A stretch of DNA of 48,025 bases from an uncultured Pedosphaera sp. (GCA_903918755.1 CAIXFN010000044.1:1-48025), one strand, 5' to 3'; shown: positions 35,908-44,932, counted from the first letter of the stretch. The notes: generated by a model from the letters alone, not told the origin. Numbers and translations: made by a program.

Positions 35908-37695
35908 TCAAGCGGCGGGAAACAGCTTGCCGTCATCGCTGGCTTCGCCCTGCCCTGAAGCCGCAAGTTGCCACGGAATCAGCGAATACATCTGACGCTC
36001 TTTGGTTTGCTCGAACATCCGTTCACAGAGGCCAGCAGTCTCCAATTCGGACAGCGTGCCGCAGCGAAAAGTCGCCTCGCCCTGCCGGGCGAGCGCGGCC
36101 GCCAGCCATTCGCCGCGGGCCACGAAAACGCCCAACTGATCGCGGTTGAAAAGCCAAAAGCCGAGCGCGCATATCGCCGCATGGAGTGCGCAATATCGTT
36201 CCGCCAATCCGAAGCGAACGGCCGAATTCCGCGCGCCCCGGGCGGGCGGCAGATTCCGCACCTCCGCCTGGAGTTGCGCGACCGCTCGTTGCAACGCAGC
36301 GGTCCGCTCCCGCAAGGTCGCCAGGACTTCCGCATCGCAATCCCGATCGGCGAACAGGCCCGCCAGCTTTGCCGCCAGGTGCGAAAGGCTTTGGAAGACC
36401 ACATCCTGGCCCCGGCCCCGGAGGGTGAACGCGCCGAAGTCCCATGGCGGCAACGGGTGTTGGAGATCAAACAAAGCGGCCAGGGCCAGAGGTTCACCCG
36501 CCCCAGGTCGGCCGCGGCAGAGGTGCGGCAAGGCGGTGGCCAGCTGGTCCAGGCAGACGATATTGCTCCCATCAAACACGGCGACAATGGCGCCATCCCG
36601 GAGGAACTTCTGAAACATGCCCCCGGTGGCCCCTTCGCGGAGGTAGGAACGCGCGCCCAGAATGCCGCCCAGTTGGTGCAGCACTTGGTCCGTGAGCCGC
36701 GAAACCTGCACCTTGGCTATGGCCGACCAGGTGGAGAATTGTGCCGGAAATAGCTGCAAGCCGCGCGCGGCCGCCACGGCGGCACACTCGCCCAGCAACA
36801 GAGACAGATAAGCATTGGCCAGGGTATCCCGGGCGTGCGGCAATTCAGCGACGCGGCGGCCATAAAGCCGTCGGCCCCGCACGAAATCACTGACCAGGCG
36901 CAGGGCGCTGTCCCCCACCCCCAACGACAACGAAGTGCAGAAGGTGCGGGTGATTTGAAATCCTTTGAGAGCGAGTTCCAAGCCCTCCCCGGCGCGGCCG
37001 ATTTGCGCATCAGGTGGCAACCGGCAGTCGTGAAAGCGGAGGCCGCTGATATCACAACCGCGCAATCCATGGGTCCGCGCCCGGGGCCGCGTTTCATATT
37101 CCGACGCCGCCAGACCGGCCTTGGGAAAAATGAAGAGCGAGTGATTCCGGAGCCGCGCCGTGGCTTCAGTCCGGGCCAGCAACACCACCCATTCCGAACG
37201 CGTGGCGCGATTGATCGGCCATTTTTCGCCCGCAACCCGATAATCGCCCCGGGCGTCCAACCGGGCCGTGGTCTCGTTACCGATCAGGTCCGCTCCGTGC
37301 GCTTCCTCGGAATACGCCAGGCAGGGGAACTCCCCGCCCTGTAAAATCGCGTCCGCCAACTGGCGCTGCTGTCCCGGATCGGCGCCCATCCATCCGAGCA
37401 TGGCCCATAACATGGTACTGTAAGCAACCGCCACGGTCATATCCCGCCGCGCCAGGGTCCGCCCCAGGGCGATAAAGGTTTCGCTGGCTTCGAATTGCCC
37501 CCCCAAAGATCGCGGCACAAATATGTGGTGCAATCCCAATTCGTGCAAACGGGCCATGGCGGGCTCGGGAAATTGCTCCTGCTCATCCCACTCCAGGGCC
37601 TGGCGAAAGGAAAACAGGTTCTCCCCCCGCTCCGGATCACCCAACAATTGTTCCAGCCGGATCGCTGGTTGGTATTGGGTTGGAATGCGCTTCAT
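35908..37695 (-). CDS. Acyl-CoA dehydrogenase-family protein with altered catalytic motif
   Basis: This 595-residue flavoprotein homologue has the acyl-CoA dehydrogenase layout. An N-terminal helical domain (about residues 45-150) carries HELGLHHIFVPRSLGG. The middle beta domain has the FAD-contact-like segment LAYSEEAHGADLIGNET, and the C-terminal helical domain includes RRLYGRRVAELPHARDTLA and LHQLGGILGARSYLREG. The residue aligned by eye with the catalytic Glu of medium-chain enzymes (YEGT motif) is Asp: D375 in VFDGSNIV. An extra C-terminal extension of roughly 200 residues makes it longer than the usual 380. It may desaturate an acyl thioester or have taken on another role. It stands alone, with no thiolase, CoA ligase or acyl carrier protein nearby, so no pathway can be named. 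The ATG at 37695 is supported by the start of the conserved region soon after. Confidence 0.82.
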   Translation of the reverse strand: MKRIPTQYQPAIRLEQLLGDPERGENLFSFRQALEWDEQEQFPEPAMARLHELGLHHIFVPRSLGGQFEASETFIALGRTLARRDMTVAVAYSTMLWAMLGWMGADPGQQRQLADAILQGGEFPCLAYSEEAHGADLIGNETTARLDARGDYRVAGEKWPINRATRSEWVVLLARTEATARLRNHSLFIFPKAGLAASEYETRPRARTHGLRGCDISGLRFHDCRLPPDAQIGRAGEGLELALKGFQITRTFCTSLSLGVGDSALRLVSDFVRGRRLYGRRVAELPHARDTLANAYLSLLLGECAAVAAARGLQLFPAQFSTWSAIAKVQVSRLTDQVLHQLGGILGARSYLREGATGGMFQKFLRDGAIVAVFDGSNIVCLDQLATALPHLCRGRPGAGEPLALAALFDLQHPLPPWDFGAFTLRGRGQDVVFQSLSHLAAKLAGLFADRDCDAEVLATLRERTAALQRAVAQLQAEVRNLPPARGARNSAVRFGLAERYCALHAAICALGFWLFNRDQLGVFVARGEWLAAALARQGEATFRCGTLSELETAGLCERMFEQTKERQMYSLIPWQLAASGQGEASDDGKLFPAA

Positions 37696-38133
37696 GCGTG
37701 CTTATTTTCCCGCGTCCGTTGGGAGATCGGCCATCCCCCGTCAGCCGCCATCCCGGCCTGCGGGAGGCTGGCCAAACACCAGGATTTTCATGGCTTGGTT
37801 TGGAGTAAACCAAATGGTCGGCCCCAGAAACAGAAATTTCCCGGCTACGCCGAAAAATGCCAACGACCGGCCGTCCCCGATTAGCCGCCCGGCTTACGGC
37901 TGTAGTAAACGGTTTTCGCCTAATAAAATCAGGCTCAACCATGGGTTCCCGGCGGGGCCGTGGCGAATCTTCGGCAGCTCATTCCAGCAATTTTGGGAGC
38001 ATTAATGCCAACCATCGATTAGAGTCTCTCCTGCAGTTGCAAACCGGCAAGCCGCGAAGGATATTCGCCGGGATCCGCACCCTCCACCGGGCGGCGCGCC
38101 TGGCGCAACCGGGAAACGGGCGCGCTGACGCCA
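37696..38133. other. Intergenic region upstream of acyl-CoA dehydrogenase gene
   Basis: No convincing gene is seen; open frames are short and compositionally odd. The stretch should hold the promoter of the acyl-CoA dehydrogenase gene and contains the palindrome described at 37795. Confidence 0.4.
37795..37813. promoter_or_regulatory. Perfect palindrome upstream of acyl-CoA dehydrogenase gene
   Basis: TTGGTTT (37795-37801) and AAACCAA (37807-37813) form a perfect 7-bp inverted repeat around GGAGT, 100 bases upstream of the start at 37695. The size and spacing suit a dimeric repressor site. No regulator gene is adjacent, so this is only a candidate operator. Confidence 0.35.
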
Positions 38134-38370
38134 TCAATTCACCCTCCATTGATAATCATATCCCGCCGGCGGATCGTAACTGCCGGCGCTCGACTTGGGC
38201 GGCCACGAAGTTTTCCAATTCAGGCACACGATTCGCCGCGCTTTGCCTTTGGCCCCATTTATTGCGGAGACCACCAAAGCCGCGAGTATCCCGATGATGC
38301 CAATGACCACCAGTAGTTCCACCAACGTGAAGCCACGACTACCCCCTGCCCGTTCCGCAGTGCCGACCAT
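38134..38370 (-). CDS. Very short prepilin-like protein, probably truncated
   Basis: This 78-residue protein has a class III (type IV pilin-like) signal: [20 protein letters not shown] at about residues 12-31, with cleavage expected after the Gly and Phe at +1. The hydrophobic helix continues as [20 protein letters not shown], as in the abundant verrucomicrobial type II secretion-like pseudopilins. Those are usually 200-300 residues with a conserved LKQLG...YA.DN segment right after CLN. Here the sequence instead continues [10 protein letters not shown] and stops about 30 residues later. The other frames downstream do not restore the family sequence, so a deletion is likelier than a single frameshift. 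The remainder could still be a natural minimal pilin. The ATG at 38370 has GGAA eight bases upstream. Confidence 0.6.
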   Translation of the reverse strand: MVGTAERAGGSRGFTLVELLVVIGIIGILAALVVSAINGAKGKARRIVCLNWKTSWPPKSSAGSYDPPAGYDYQWRVN

Positions 38371-38533
38371 CTCGGTTCCGCGCTAACGCCGCCGGGCGCT
38401 TGCCGTGCTTGTCATCCCGCCCATGGTAAATCCCGACGGCATGAAGTGCCATACCAATTCCGGGAAAAGTCGCTCCGGGAATTCGCGCCTGCCCTGGTTT
38501 GCGGTTTGCCCCGCACGGTAAGCCGTCCCAATA

Positions 38534-39262
38534 ATGCAGTCGGGAATGAGTTGCCGTTCACCCGCGAATGTGGAACAAATCTCCCTTGACGTCCCCAACA
38601 GAATTTCCACCTCCATAAATCACGGCCAACTCGGAAACCGACCGAATCGGAAGCTGGCCGCCTGCATCGGTTTTCTCTTCCTCGTCGCCGGACTCCCCAC
38701 CGTGCGCGGATTCTCCCTCCTCGGGCCGTTCGCCCCCTGGATGGATGCAGCCAAAAACTTCCATTCCCTGCACGAGTGGGGCGCCGCCGATATCGGCGGC
38801 CCGATGGCCATCGGCGAAGGGTATCGGTGGAATGTCCCCGTGGTCACCTACGGTTTCGCGCCCTCCTTTTTGGACTATTTCGGGACCAATGGCGTCGCGG
38901 CGGTGGCGGAGGCGATTCAAATATTAAATGATCTGCCGCCCGCCTCCGCGATCAACTTGGCTGATTATAGTCCCTATACCTTTCGCATGAATTATGCGGC
39001 ATCTCCGGCTGGCCTGCAGGACCTCAAATCGGCGGCGCTCTCGGGACTGGTCGAGCAGTTGGGGTTGGCGCAGCCCGTGCGCTTCATGTTCACCTTGCGG
39101 AATATTTCCCTGGTCGGCGATACGGTGGTTCCCGAAACGGTAATCCGTAATTATGATCCCTTCACCGGCAGCCTTCGACCTTCGTTAATTAAACCGAATG
39201 GGGTTACGTATTCTCATATCTGCGGGATCCTTTTTTCGCCTACATTCAGCATTTCTTCGTAA
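38534..39262 (+). pseudogene. 5' part of frameshifted gene for a secreted protein
   Basis: This 242-codon frame encodes a hydrophobic signal (KLAACIGFLFLVAGLPTV, about residues 40-57) followed by a mature start FSLLGPFAPWMDAAKNFHSL. The reading frame stays protein-like to about 39214 and then becomes unlikely (ILFSPTFSISS). The plausible continuation lies in the -1 frame, where a residue sequence YLRDPFFAYIQHFFVNADSY directly follows. A single lost base between about 39209 and 39217 would explain this. The protein family was not recognised. The start is uncertain: ATGs at 38534 and 38546 both lie ahead of the signal sequence by more residues than usual. Confidence 0.6.
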
Positions 39263-40113
39263 ATGCCGACTCGTATGATTCAGCTGGTCCGGTCGCCGAA
39301 CTGGGAACCATGGCAAGCATCGCGTCACTTTATCTCGGTCTTACCGTCGATGATGTGGGTGGATTGCGCTATCTCCTGCACACCAATAATCTCGCCTGTG
39401 AAGGGGTCTTGCCGGGCGTTGGCGCTGCCGGGGATCAGCCGAACGATTTTGTCCAGATGGCACTGCGACCAGGCGTGGAAAAGATCACTTTTGTTCCCCA
39501 CCGTTTCGATCCCATCGGGCGGCAGTTTGTGCCGCTGACGAACCAATATGTTGACACCTACCTCAGCAATGGGGTGGCGCAGCACCAAAATTTGCAACGG
39601 GTCATTGCGCAGCCTGATTTCCTTTTTACCTGCAACTACCAGGATTGGAATTCCATTTCCCGCTCGGGCACGGAGCGCTGGGTGAACAACGGGGGAGCTG
39701 GTCACGACGGTCCCGGGGTGATCCAACCGCCGGTGGTGATCAATTTTAACCCGCTCGGAATGTTTTATGATGATTATTCAGGACCGTATCCAAGTCCCTC
39801 CGCTCCCGCCGCCTGGGCTTCGTTTGGCATAACCACGAACGCCCCGATTGTCTATCCGGTGACGCCCCCCAATCCCAAGGCCACCCGGTTCCATTTATGG
39901 CTGTCTGCCGAGCCCTTATTAGCTCTTCCCGCCACGGGGTTTTCCTGGGACCTGACGGGGCCGGCCAACGCCGTTTTTGCGCTCCAGACCTCCGCCAATC
40001 TCGTGGATTGGTCCCCGTATCTCAACATCACCAACCAGGCGCAAAATGTTACCTTCGTCAATTATATCCACCCCAACGAGCCATCCCGGTTTTTCCGCAC
40101 GGTTCCTCAGTGA
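39193..40113 (+). pseudogene. 3' part of frameshifted gene for a secreted protein
   Basis: This frame is open from 39193 and has no good start until the internal ATG at 39310, which is unlikely to be used because convincing sequence precedes it. It encodes the rest of the protein begun at 38534, including VDDVGGLRYLLHTNNLACEG and RPGVEKITFVPHRFDP. The C-terminal module LQTSANLVDWSPYLN...SRFFRTVPQ has the ending seen in the other large exported proteins of this window. Together the two parts would make a protein of about 525 residues. The small gene at 40143 follows after 29 bases. Confidence 0.65.
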
Positions 40114-40142
40114 GAGGTAAACAATAATCAGGGAGGCAGTGA

Positions 40143-40451
40143 ATGAACGAAAAGACGGGCAAAACAAGATTTCCTGAACCGCGCGAGCTGACGCAGGCGG
40201 AGAAGGAGCTGCTGCGGGAATGGATGGAGGCGGGCAACGATCTGGCAGATGCCGCAGGCCAACGAAAACTGGCGGCGGCTTTTTCCCTTTATCTACATGC
40301 GGAACTCGCCCTGGCCCCGCCGGCGGTCCTGACCGAGGCCCCCGAGCCAGCGACTAAACTCGCCAGCTTGCAGGAAGTGGCGGAGCGAGTCGCACAACTG
40401 CGCCGGGAGGAAACCAATCCGGACCGGGCGCGAGTGATCACGAAAAATTGA
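40143..40451 (+). CDS. Small hypothetical cytoplasmic protein
   Basis: This 102-residue, charged, probably all-helical protein starts at ATG 40143 behind a strong ribosome site, GGGAGG (40131-40136, six-base spacing), which is rare in this window. It has no signal peptide or membrane segment. Helices are suggested in RELTQAEKELLREWMEAGND and ASLQEVAERVAQLRREE, separated by an Ala/Pro-rich linker. No family is recognised. It sits 29 bases after the frameshifted secreted-protein gene and is followed by a terminator at 40490, so it looks like a real, expressed last gene. Confidence 0.65.
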   Translation: MNEKTGKTRFPEPRELTQAEKELLREWMEAGNDLADAAGQRKLAAAFSLYLHAELALAPPAVLTEAPEPATKLASLQEVAERVAQLRREETNPDRARVITKN

Positions 40452-40489
40452 GACCGACAGAAAGCCCGGGATGAAAACTTCAAAAAGGA

Positions 40490-40520
40490 GCCGCCCTTTG
40501 CCAACCCGGTGGCGGCTTTT
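40490..40520 (+). terminator. Rho-independent terminator after small gene at 40143
   Basis: GCCGCC (40490-40495) pairs with GGCGGC (40511-40516), a 15-base loop lies between, and four T residues follow. Upstream A residues (40482-40486) can pair with the T-run. It lies 39 bases beyond the stop at 40451. Confidence 0.7.
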
Positions 40521-40875
40521 CTGATGCAGGAAAAGTGCCTCGGAAAATTCTCGCCGCCGAATCCGGGACTGCCCGCGGATTCGCCGATGCGCGGGTATTT
40601 ACTGGGGAGATCAGCCGAAACCACAACACGGTTTTCCGGGCTAATTCGGCCAGGAGAATGTCCCGCATGCTGCGATGCCGGCAAATGGCGCTGCGGACAG
40701 ATTGAGCCAAGTTACCGCTCCAAGGCGTTCTTACTACTAATTCCCTGGCACTAATCTGCCAATATTGAATTAGTTTTAAGGCAATAAGTCATTTTTGCCG
40801 GGACCGGGCAAGAAATAGTAATTCCAACTCAGTCGGGCGACCCCGTGCCTTTGCTTAAGGGGAAACGGGATAAAT
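40521..40875. other. Intergenic, no gene recognised
   Basis: This stretch becomes more AT-rich toward the LamG/Ig gene at 41060. Open frames are short and of non-coding character. It probably holds upstream control sequence. Confidence 0.4.
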
Positions 40876-40901
40876 GTTAATATTTCGTAACATTCTTGAC
40901 A
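40876..40901 (+). promoter_or_regulatory. Palindrome-like element plus TTGACA upstream of second LamG/Ig gene
   Basis: GTTAATATTTCGTAAC (40876-40891) matches the element at 26991-27006 at 12 of 16 positions. It is followed after four bases by TTGACA (40896-40901), a consensus -35 hexamer. The gene begins 158 bases downstream. No clear TATAAT follows. An 8-bp palindrome TAGCGCTA is at 40984-40991. Confidence 0.5.
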
Positions 40902-41059
40902 ATTCAGACTATTTGGATCAACATTTGCTTCCAGAATTAAGTTAACGCTGTGTGCCGGAATACCACCCTTTGAACGGGGCGGGTAGCGCTAGTTACTGAC
41001 AAAAAGTCCCATTAGTATTAGTAAATGCTGGAAACCAAGCTGAAAGACTCCCCCACCAC

Positions 41060-44000
41060 ATGAAAACCAACCAATTCCGCAACCGCCTGGCCGGGACGGC
41101 CGCCGCCTTGCTGGCGTTGTCGCCTGGGCTGTCCGCTCTGGCCGACTACCCCGCCACAGTGCTGTCCTTCCATCCTCCCACCTACTGGCGCCTGAATGAA
41201 ACCGCCCCTGTGCCGGCCGATTTGGCCACAAATCTCGGCTCCCTGGGGAGCATTGCCAATGGCCAGTACGTCGGCGCCGCCACCCATGGCGTCAACGCTG
41301 GTCCGTTCGGCACCGGAACCGCCGCGAACATTCCGAATAGCGGGCACATCACCATTCCCTTCAACTCCGGCTTGAACCCGGTCGGCGCCTTCACGGTGGA
41401 ATGCTGGGCCAACGGCGATGGTTCCGGCGGCAACCATACCCTCGTTCAATCCATGATTCAGGGCCAAAATGCCGCCAACGGCAATGACCGGAGCGGCTGG
41501 AACCTCCGCGCGGTCGGCAACGACTTGCAATTCGTCATTGGCACCGCTTCGGGGGCTCCCTTTTATTACTATTTCACGGCGGTCGGCGCCGTCACCGGTG
41601 CTGGCTGGCAGCATATGGTCGGCGTTTATGACGGCACCAGTTTCAGCGTGTTCGTCGATGGCGTCCAGCAAACCCTGACGGTTACCCGCCAGGATGGCGT
41701 GACCCCGGCGCCGGGCGAGGTCGAGGCCGTCCGCGCCCTCACCAACTTCGCCGGACCGACGATCATCGGGGAACGTGGCTACGGCGGCTGGAATCTGAAT
41801 GGGGATATCGCTGATGTGGCGATTTATGCCTCGGCGCTCTCCGCCGGCACGATCCGGGCCCACCATGATGCCGCCACCACGAATGCCGCTGGCTATGCGA
41901 GCCAGATTCTGGCCGCCCATCCGGTGGCTTTCTATCCGTTGGATGAGGCGCCGTTCGCCCCCGTTCTACCCATCGCGGTGAATAGCGGCACCGCAGGAAG
42001 CACCGCGGACGGCATCTACCAGCCGGGGACGACCACGAAGGTCGCGGGACCTCCTTACAGCGGATTGGGGGCCGGCAGTTACGCGTGCCTATTCAACGGC
42101 ACCACGGGTTATATCGATTGCGGCGCCCCGACCGAGTTGGACACCCCCGGGCCGATCTCGGTGATGGCCTGGATCAAAGTCAACGCCTTCACGGTGAGCT
42201 GGCAGGCGATTGTGACCAAAGGGGACAGTGCCTGGCGCGTGCATCGGAACTCCTCCGGAGCCGATAGCCCCTACGTCGGCTTTGGTACCACCGGCGTTGG
42301 TAACGTGGACGAGGCGGGCACCCGCAATGTGAACGATGGGCAATGGCATCACATCGTCTGCGTGTACGACGGGACCGCCACCAAATCCATTTACGTGGAT
42401 GGTTCACTGGACACCTCCGTTACCACTTCCGGGGCGATCAAAAGCGACATTTACAATGTCTTCATCGGTGAAAACGCCCAGTCGCGGGGCCGTTACTTCA
42501 ACGGTAGCATCGCCGAAGTGGCGGTTTTTACCAACGCCCTCACGTCCGCCCAGATTAAGCAGGTTTACAACGCGGCGAACGTCCCGCCGTCGATCACGCA
42601 ACAACCCCAGGCACCCGTCGGCAATATTTTCGAAGGTCAGACGGTGACCCTGCAGGTGGCGGCTTTGGGCAATCTCCCCCTGGCCTACCAGTGGACCAAG
42701 GGCGGAACCAAAATCACCGGCAGGACCAGCGCCACGCTGTCGCTGACGAATGTGCGGACGACCGATAGCGGCAATTACGCCGTGGTGATCACCAACAGCT
42801 TTGGTTCCGTCACCAGTTCCGTGGTCGCCCTTACGGTTCAGACCAGTCCGCCTATCATCGTGACCGCGCCGCAGTCCCAGACGCGCTACTTTGGCGGCAC
42901 CGCGGTTTTCAACGCCAGCGTCCAGGGCAGCGTGCCCCTGACCTATCAATGGCTGCACGGCGGCAACGTCATCCCCGGCGCCACCGGCCTTACGCTCACG
43001 ATACCCGAACTGCAATCGCCCGATGCCGGGAGCTATACCTTCCAAGCCAGTAATGCCTACGGCGTGAACCAGACCGCCTTTACCCTCACGCTGGTGACCG
43101 CCACCAACTTGGCGGCGGCGGTGATCGACCAGGGTCCTTTGGGCTACTGGAAGATGGATGAAACCAGCGGCGCCACGGCCCGGGATTCCTGGGGCAATCT
43201 GGACGGCACCCTGAACAGCGGCGTGACGAACAATGTCGCCGGGCCCGTGCCGCCCACTTTTCCCGGGTTCGCCCCCGGCAACAAAGCCTACAACTTCAGC
43301 GGCTCGGCGAGCTTCGTGAACATGCCGGCCTTCGGGCAGTTCAACAGCACGATGACGATCGTGGCCTGGATTAATCCCAACGGCAGCCAGGCCGACTACT
43401 CCGGCCTGGTCTTCACCCGTGGCGGCGGTGGCGGCACCTGCGGACTGGATTTCACCCAACTGCAAAACATCGGCTACCATTGGAATGACAACGCCAACAC
43501 TTATAACTGGCGCTCGGGCCTGGTCCCCACTCCCGGGCAGTGGAACTTCGTGGCGCTGGTGGTCGAACCGACCCAAGCCACCGCCTACCTCGATGCGTTT
43601 GACGGCACCGGTCTCAACTCCGCGGTCAACACGGTTAATCACGGGACCGCGAACTGGACCGGCGTAGCCATTGGCCAGGATTCGGCCGGTGGCCGCTTTT
43701 TCAAGGGCGGCATGGATGATGTGGCGGTTTACTCCTACGCCTTGTCGCCTGACCAGATTGCCGCGATTCACGATGCGGGCGCCTCCAACAATTACGCGCC
43801 CAGCCACCTCGCCGTGACGAGCCAACCGCAGCCCCAAACGGTCATCGTCGGAGCCCCGGCCTCCTTCTCCGCCACCGTCAAGGGCAGCCAGCCCATCAGC
43901 TACCAGTGGCAGAAAAATGGCGTGAACGTTCCCGGTGCCATCCGGCACACCCTCACCGTTCCCGGCACCTATTACACCGACGCCGGCAACTACGTCCTGG

Positions 44001-44932
44001 TGGCCGGCAACGGATTGGGCAGCACCAACACCGCGCCGGCCTTGCTTACCGTCATGCCCTCTCCGACCTTCGCCAATCTGACGAATGGTCTCGTCCTGCA
44101 TCTGCGGTTTGATGGCGATTATGCGGATGGTTCCGGACGGACCAACAATGCCAACGCCCCCGCTGGTTCGCCCTCCTTCCTGCCCGGTGTGCTGGGTCAG
44201 GCCGTCCACATCGACTCCACCCCCGGGGTCAACTACTTGCAGGTGAGCGACAATCAGGGCGACCTCACGTTTGACGAGACCGCGAGCTTCTCGGTTGCCT
44301 TCTGGGTTCGCTACACCAGCCGTTTTAATGATGATCCGATCATCGGCAATGCGGTCAATTCCACCTACCAGAACGGCTGGGTGCTCACCGACGAGGGTGG
44401 TAAATTCGAATACACCCTCGTGAGCACGGCCAGCGTCATCGCCGACCCCGTTGGCGGGAGCCCGACCATTGGCGACGGCGCATGGCACCATGTGGTGTTG
44501 GTGGTGGACCGCACCTTGCAAGTCTCCTCCGCCTACGTGGATGGCTCCCTTTTGGGCAGTTTGTCCACCATCGGACTCGGGACCCTGGATTTCGGCCAAT
44601 TAATCACTATCGGCCAGGACCCAACCGGCAATTACGGCTCCGCCACATTTGATTTGGACGATGTGGGCATCTGGCGCCGGGCGCTCACCGGGTACGAGGT
44701 GGCGAGCGCCTACTCGGCGGCAGCGGGCTCCACCCAAAGCTTCGATGTCTATGGCCCCGTGAAGTTGTCCTTGCAACAAGTGGGCACCAACCTGGACCTG
44801 AGCTGGCAAGCCGGCACCCTCCTCCAATCCGCCAATGTGGCCGGCCCGTATGTGCCGGTCCCCGGGGCCACCGCGCCATTCTATCGGACTGCGGCAACCA
44901 GCTCCGCGAAGTTCTTCCGGGTGCGCCAATAA
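41060..44932 (+). CDS. Secreted LamG/Ig-like multidomain protein (paralogue of 27130-31419)
   Basis: This 1290-residue exported protein has a signal peptide (about residues 1-29, ALLALSPGLSALA-DYPA) and the same plan as the protein at 27130 with one Ig-like domain fewer. The order is LamG (31-270), LamG (278-505), Ig (507-592), Ig (594-679), LamG (688-910), Ig (914-997), LamG (1002-1230), then a C-terminal module ending AKFFRVRQ. Matching landmarks include HPPTYWRLNE against HPVGYYRLNE, GLVLHLRFDGDYADGSGR against KLVLHLRFDTNSYADSSGR, and TIGQDPTGNYG against TIGQDPTGAYG. No catalytic motif is visible; binding to polysaccharide or matrix is likely. ATG 41060 begins a typical positively charged signal and lacks a clear ribosome site. 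The upstream element (40876) and terminator (45016) are shared with the paralogue. Confidence 0.88.
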   Translation: MKTNQFRNRLAGTAAALLALSPGLSALADYPATVLSFHPPTYWRLNETAPVPADLATNLGSLGSIANGQYVGAATHGVNAGPFGTGTAANIPNSGHITIPFNSGLNPVGAFTVECWANGDGSGGNHTLVQSMIQGQNAANGNDRSGWNLRAVGNDLQFVIGTASGAPFYYYFTAVGAVTGAGWQHMVGVYDGTSFSVFVDGVQQTLTVTRQDGVTPAPGEVEAVRALTNFAGPTIIGERGYGGWNLNGDIADVAIYASALSAGTIRAHHDAATTNAAGYASQILAAHPVAFYPLDEAPFAPVLPIAVNSGTAGSTADGIYQPGTTTKVAGPPYSGLGAGSYACLFNGTTGYIDCGAPTELDTPGPISVMAWIKVNAFTVSWQAIVTKGDSAWRVHRNSSGADSPYVGFGTTGVGNVDEAGTRNVNDGQWHHIVCVYDGTATKSIYVDGSLDTSVTTSGAIKSDIYNVFIGENAQSRGRYFNGSIAEVAVFTNALTSAQIKQVYNAANVPPSITQQPQAPVGNIFEGQTVTLQVAALGNLPLAYQWTKGGTKITGRTSATLSLTNVRTTDSGNYAVVITNSFGSVTSSVVALTVQTSPPIIVTAPQSQTRYFGGTAVFNASVQGSVPLTYQWLHGGNVIPGATGLTLTIPELQSPDAGSYTFQASNAYGVNQTAFTLTLVTATNLAAAVIDQGPLGYWKMDETSGATARDSWGNLDGTLNSGVTNNVAGPVPPTFPGFAPGNKAYNFSGSASFVNMPAFGQFNSTMTIVAWINPNGSQADYSGLVFTRGGGGGTCGLDFTQLQNIGYHWNDNANTYNWRSGLVPTPGQWNFVALVVEPTQATAYLDAFDGTGLNSAVNTVNHGTANWTGVAIGQDSAGGRFFKGGMDDVAVYSYALSPDQIAAIHDAGASNNYAPSHLAVTSQPQPQTVIVGAPASFSATVKGSQPISYQWQKNGVNVPGAIRHTLTVPGTYYTDAGNYVLVAGNGLGSTNTAPALLTVMPSPTFANLTNGLVLHLRFDGDYADGSGRTNNANAPAGSPSFLPGVLGQAVHIDSTPGVNYLQVSDNQGDLTFDETASFSVAFWVRYTSRFNDDPIIGNAVNSTYQNGWVLTDEGGKFEYTLVSTASVIADPVGGSPTIGDGAWHHVVLVVDRTLQVSSAYVDGSLLGSLSTIGLGTLDFGQLITIGQDPTGNYGSATFDLDDVGIWRRALTGYEVASAYSAAAGSTQSFDVYGPVKLSLQQVGTNLDLSWQAGTLLQSANVAGPYVPVPGATAPFYRTAATSSAKFFRVRQ

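Noticed and set aside
42404..44599. Long antisense open frame (about 731 codons) opposite the second LamG/Ig gene
   Set aside because: Same type of compositional shadow as opposite the paralogue. The sense strand has clear LamG and Ig domains.
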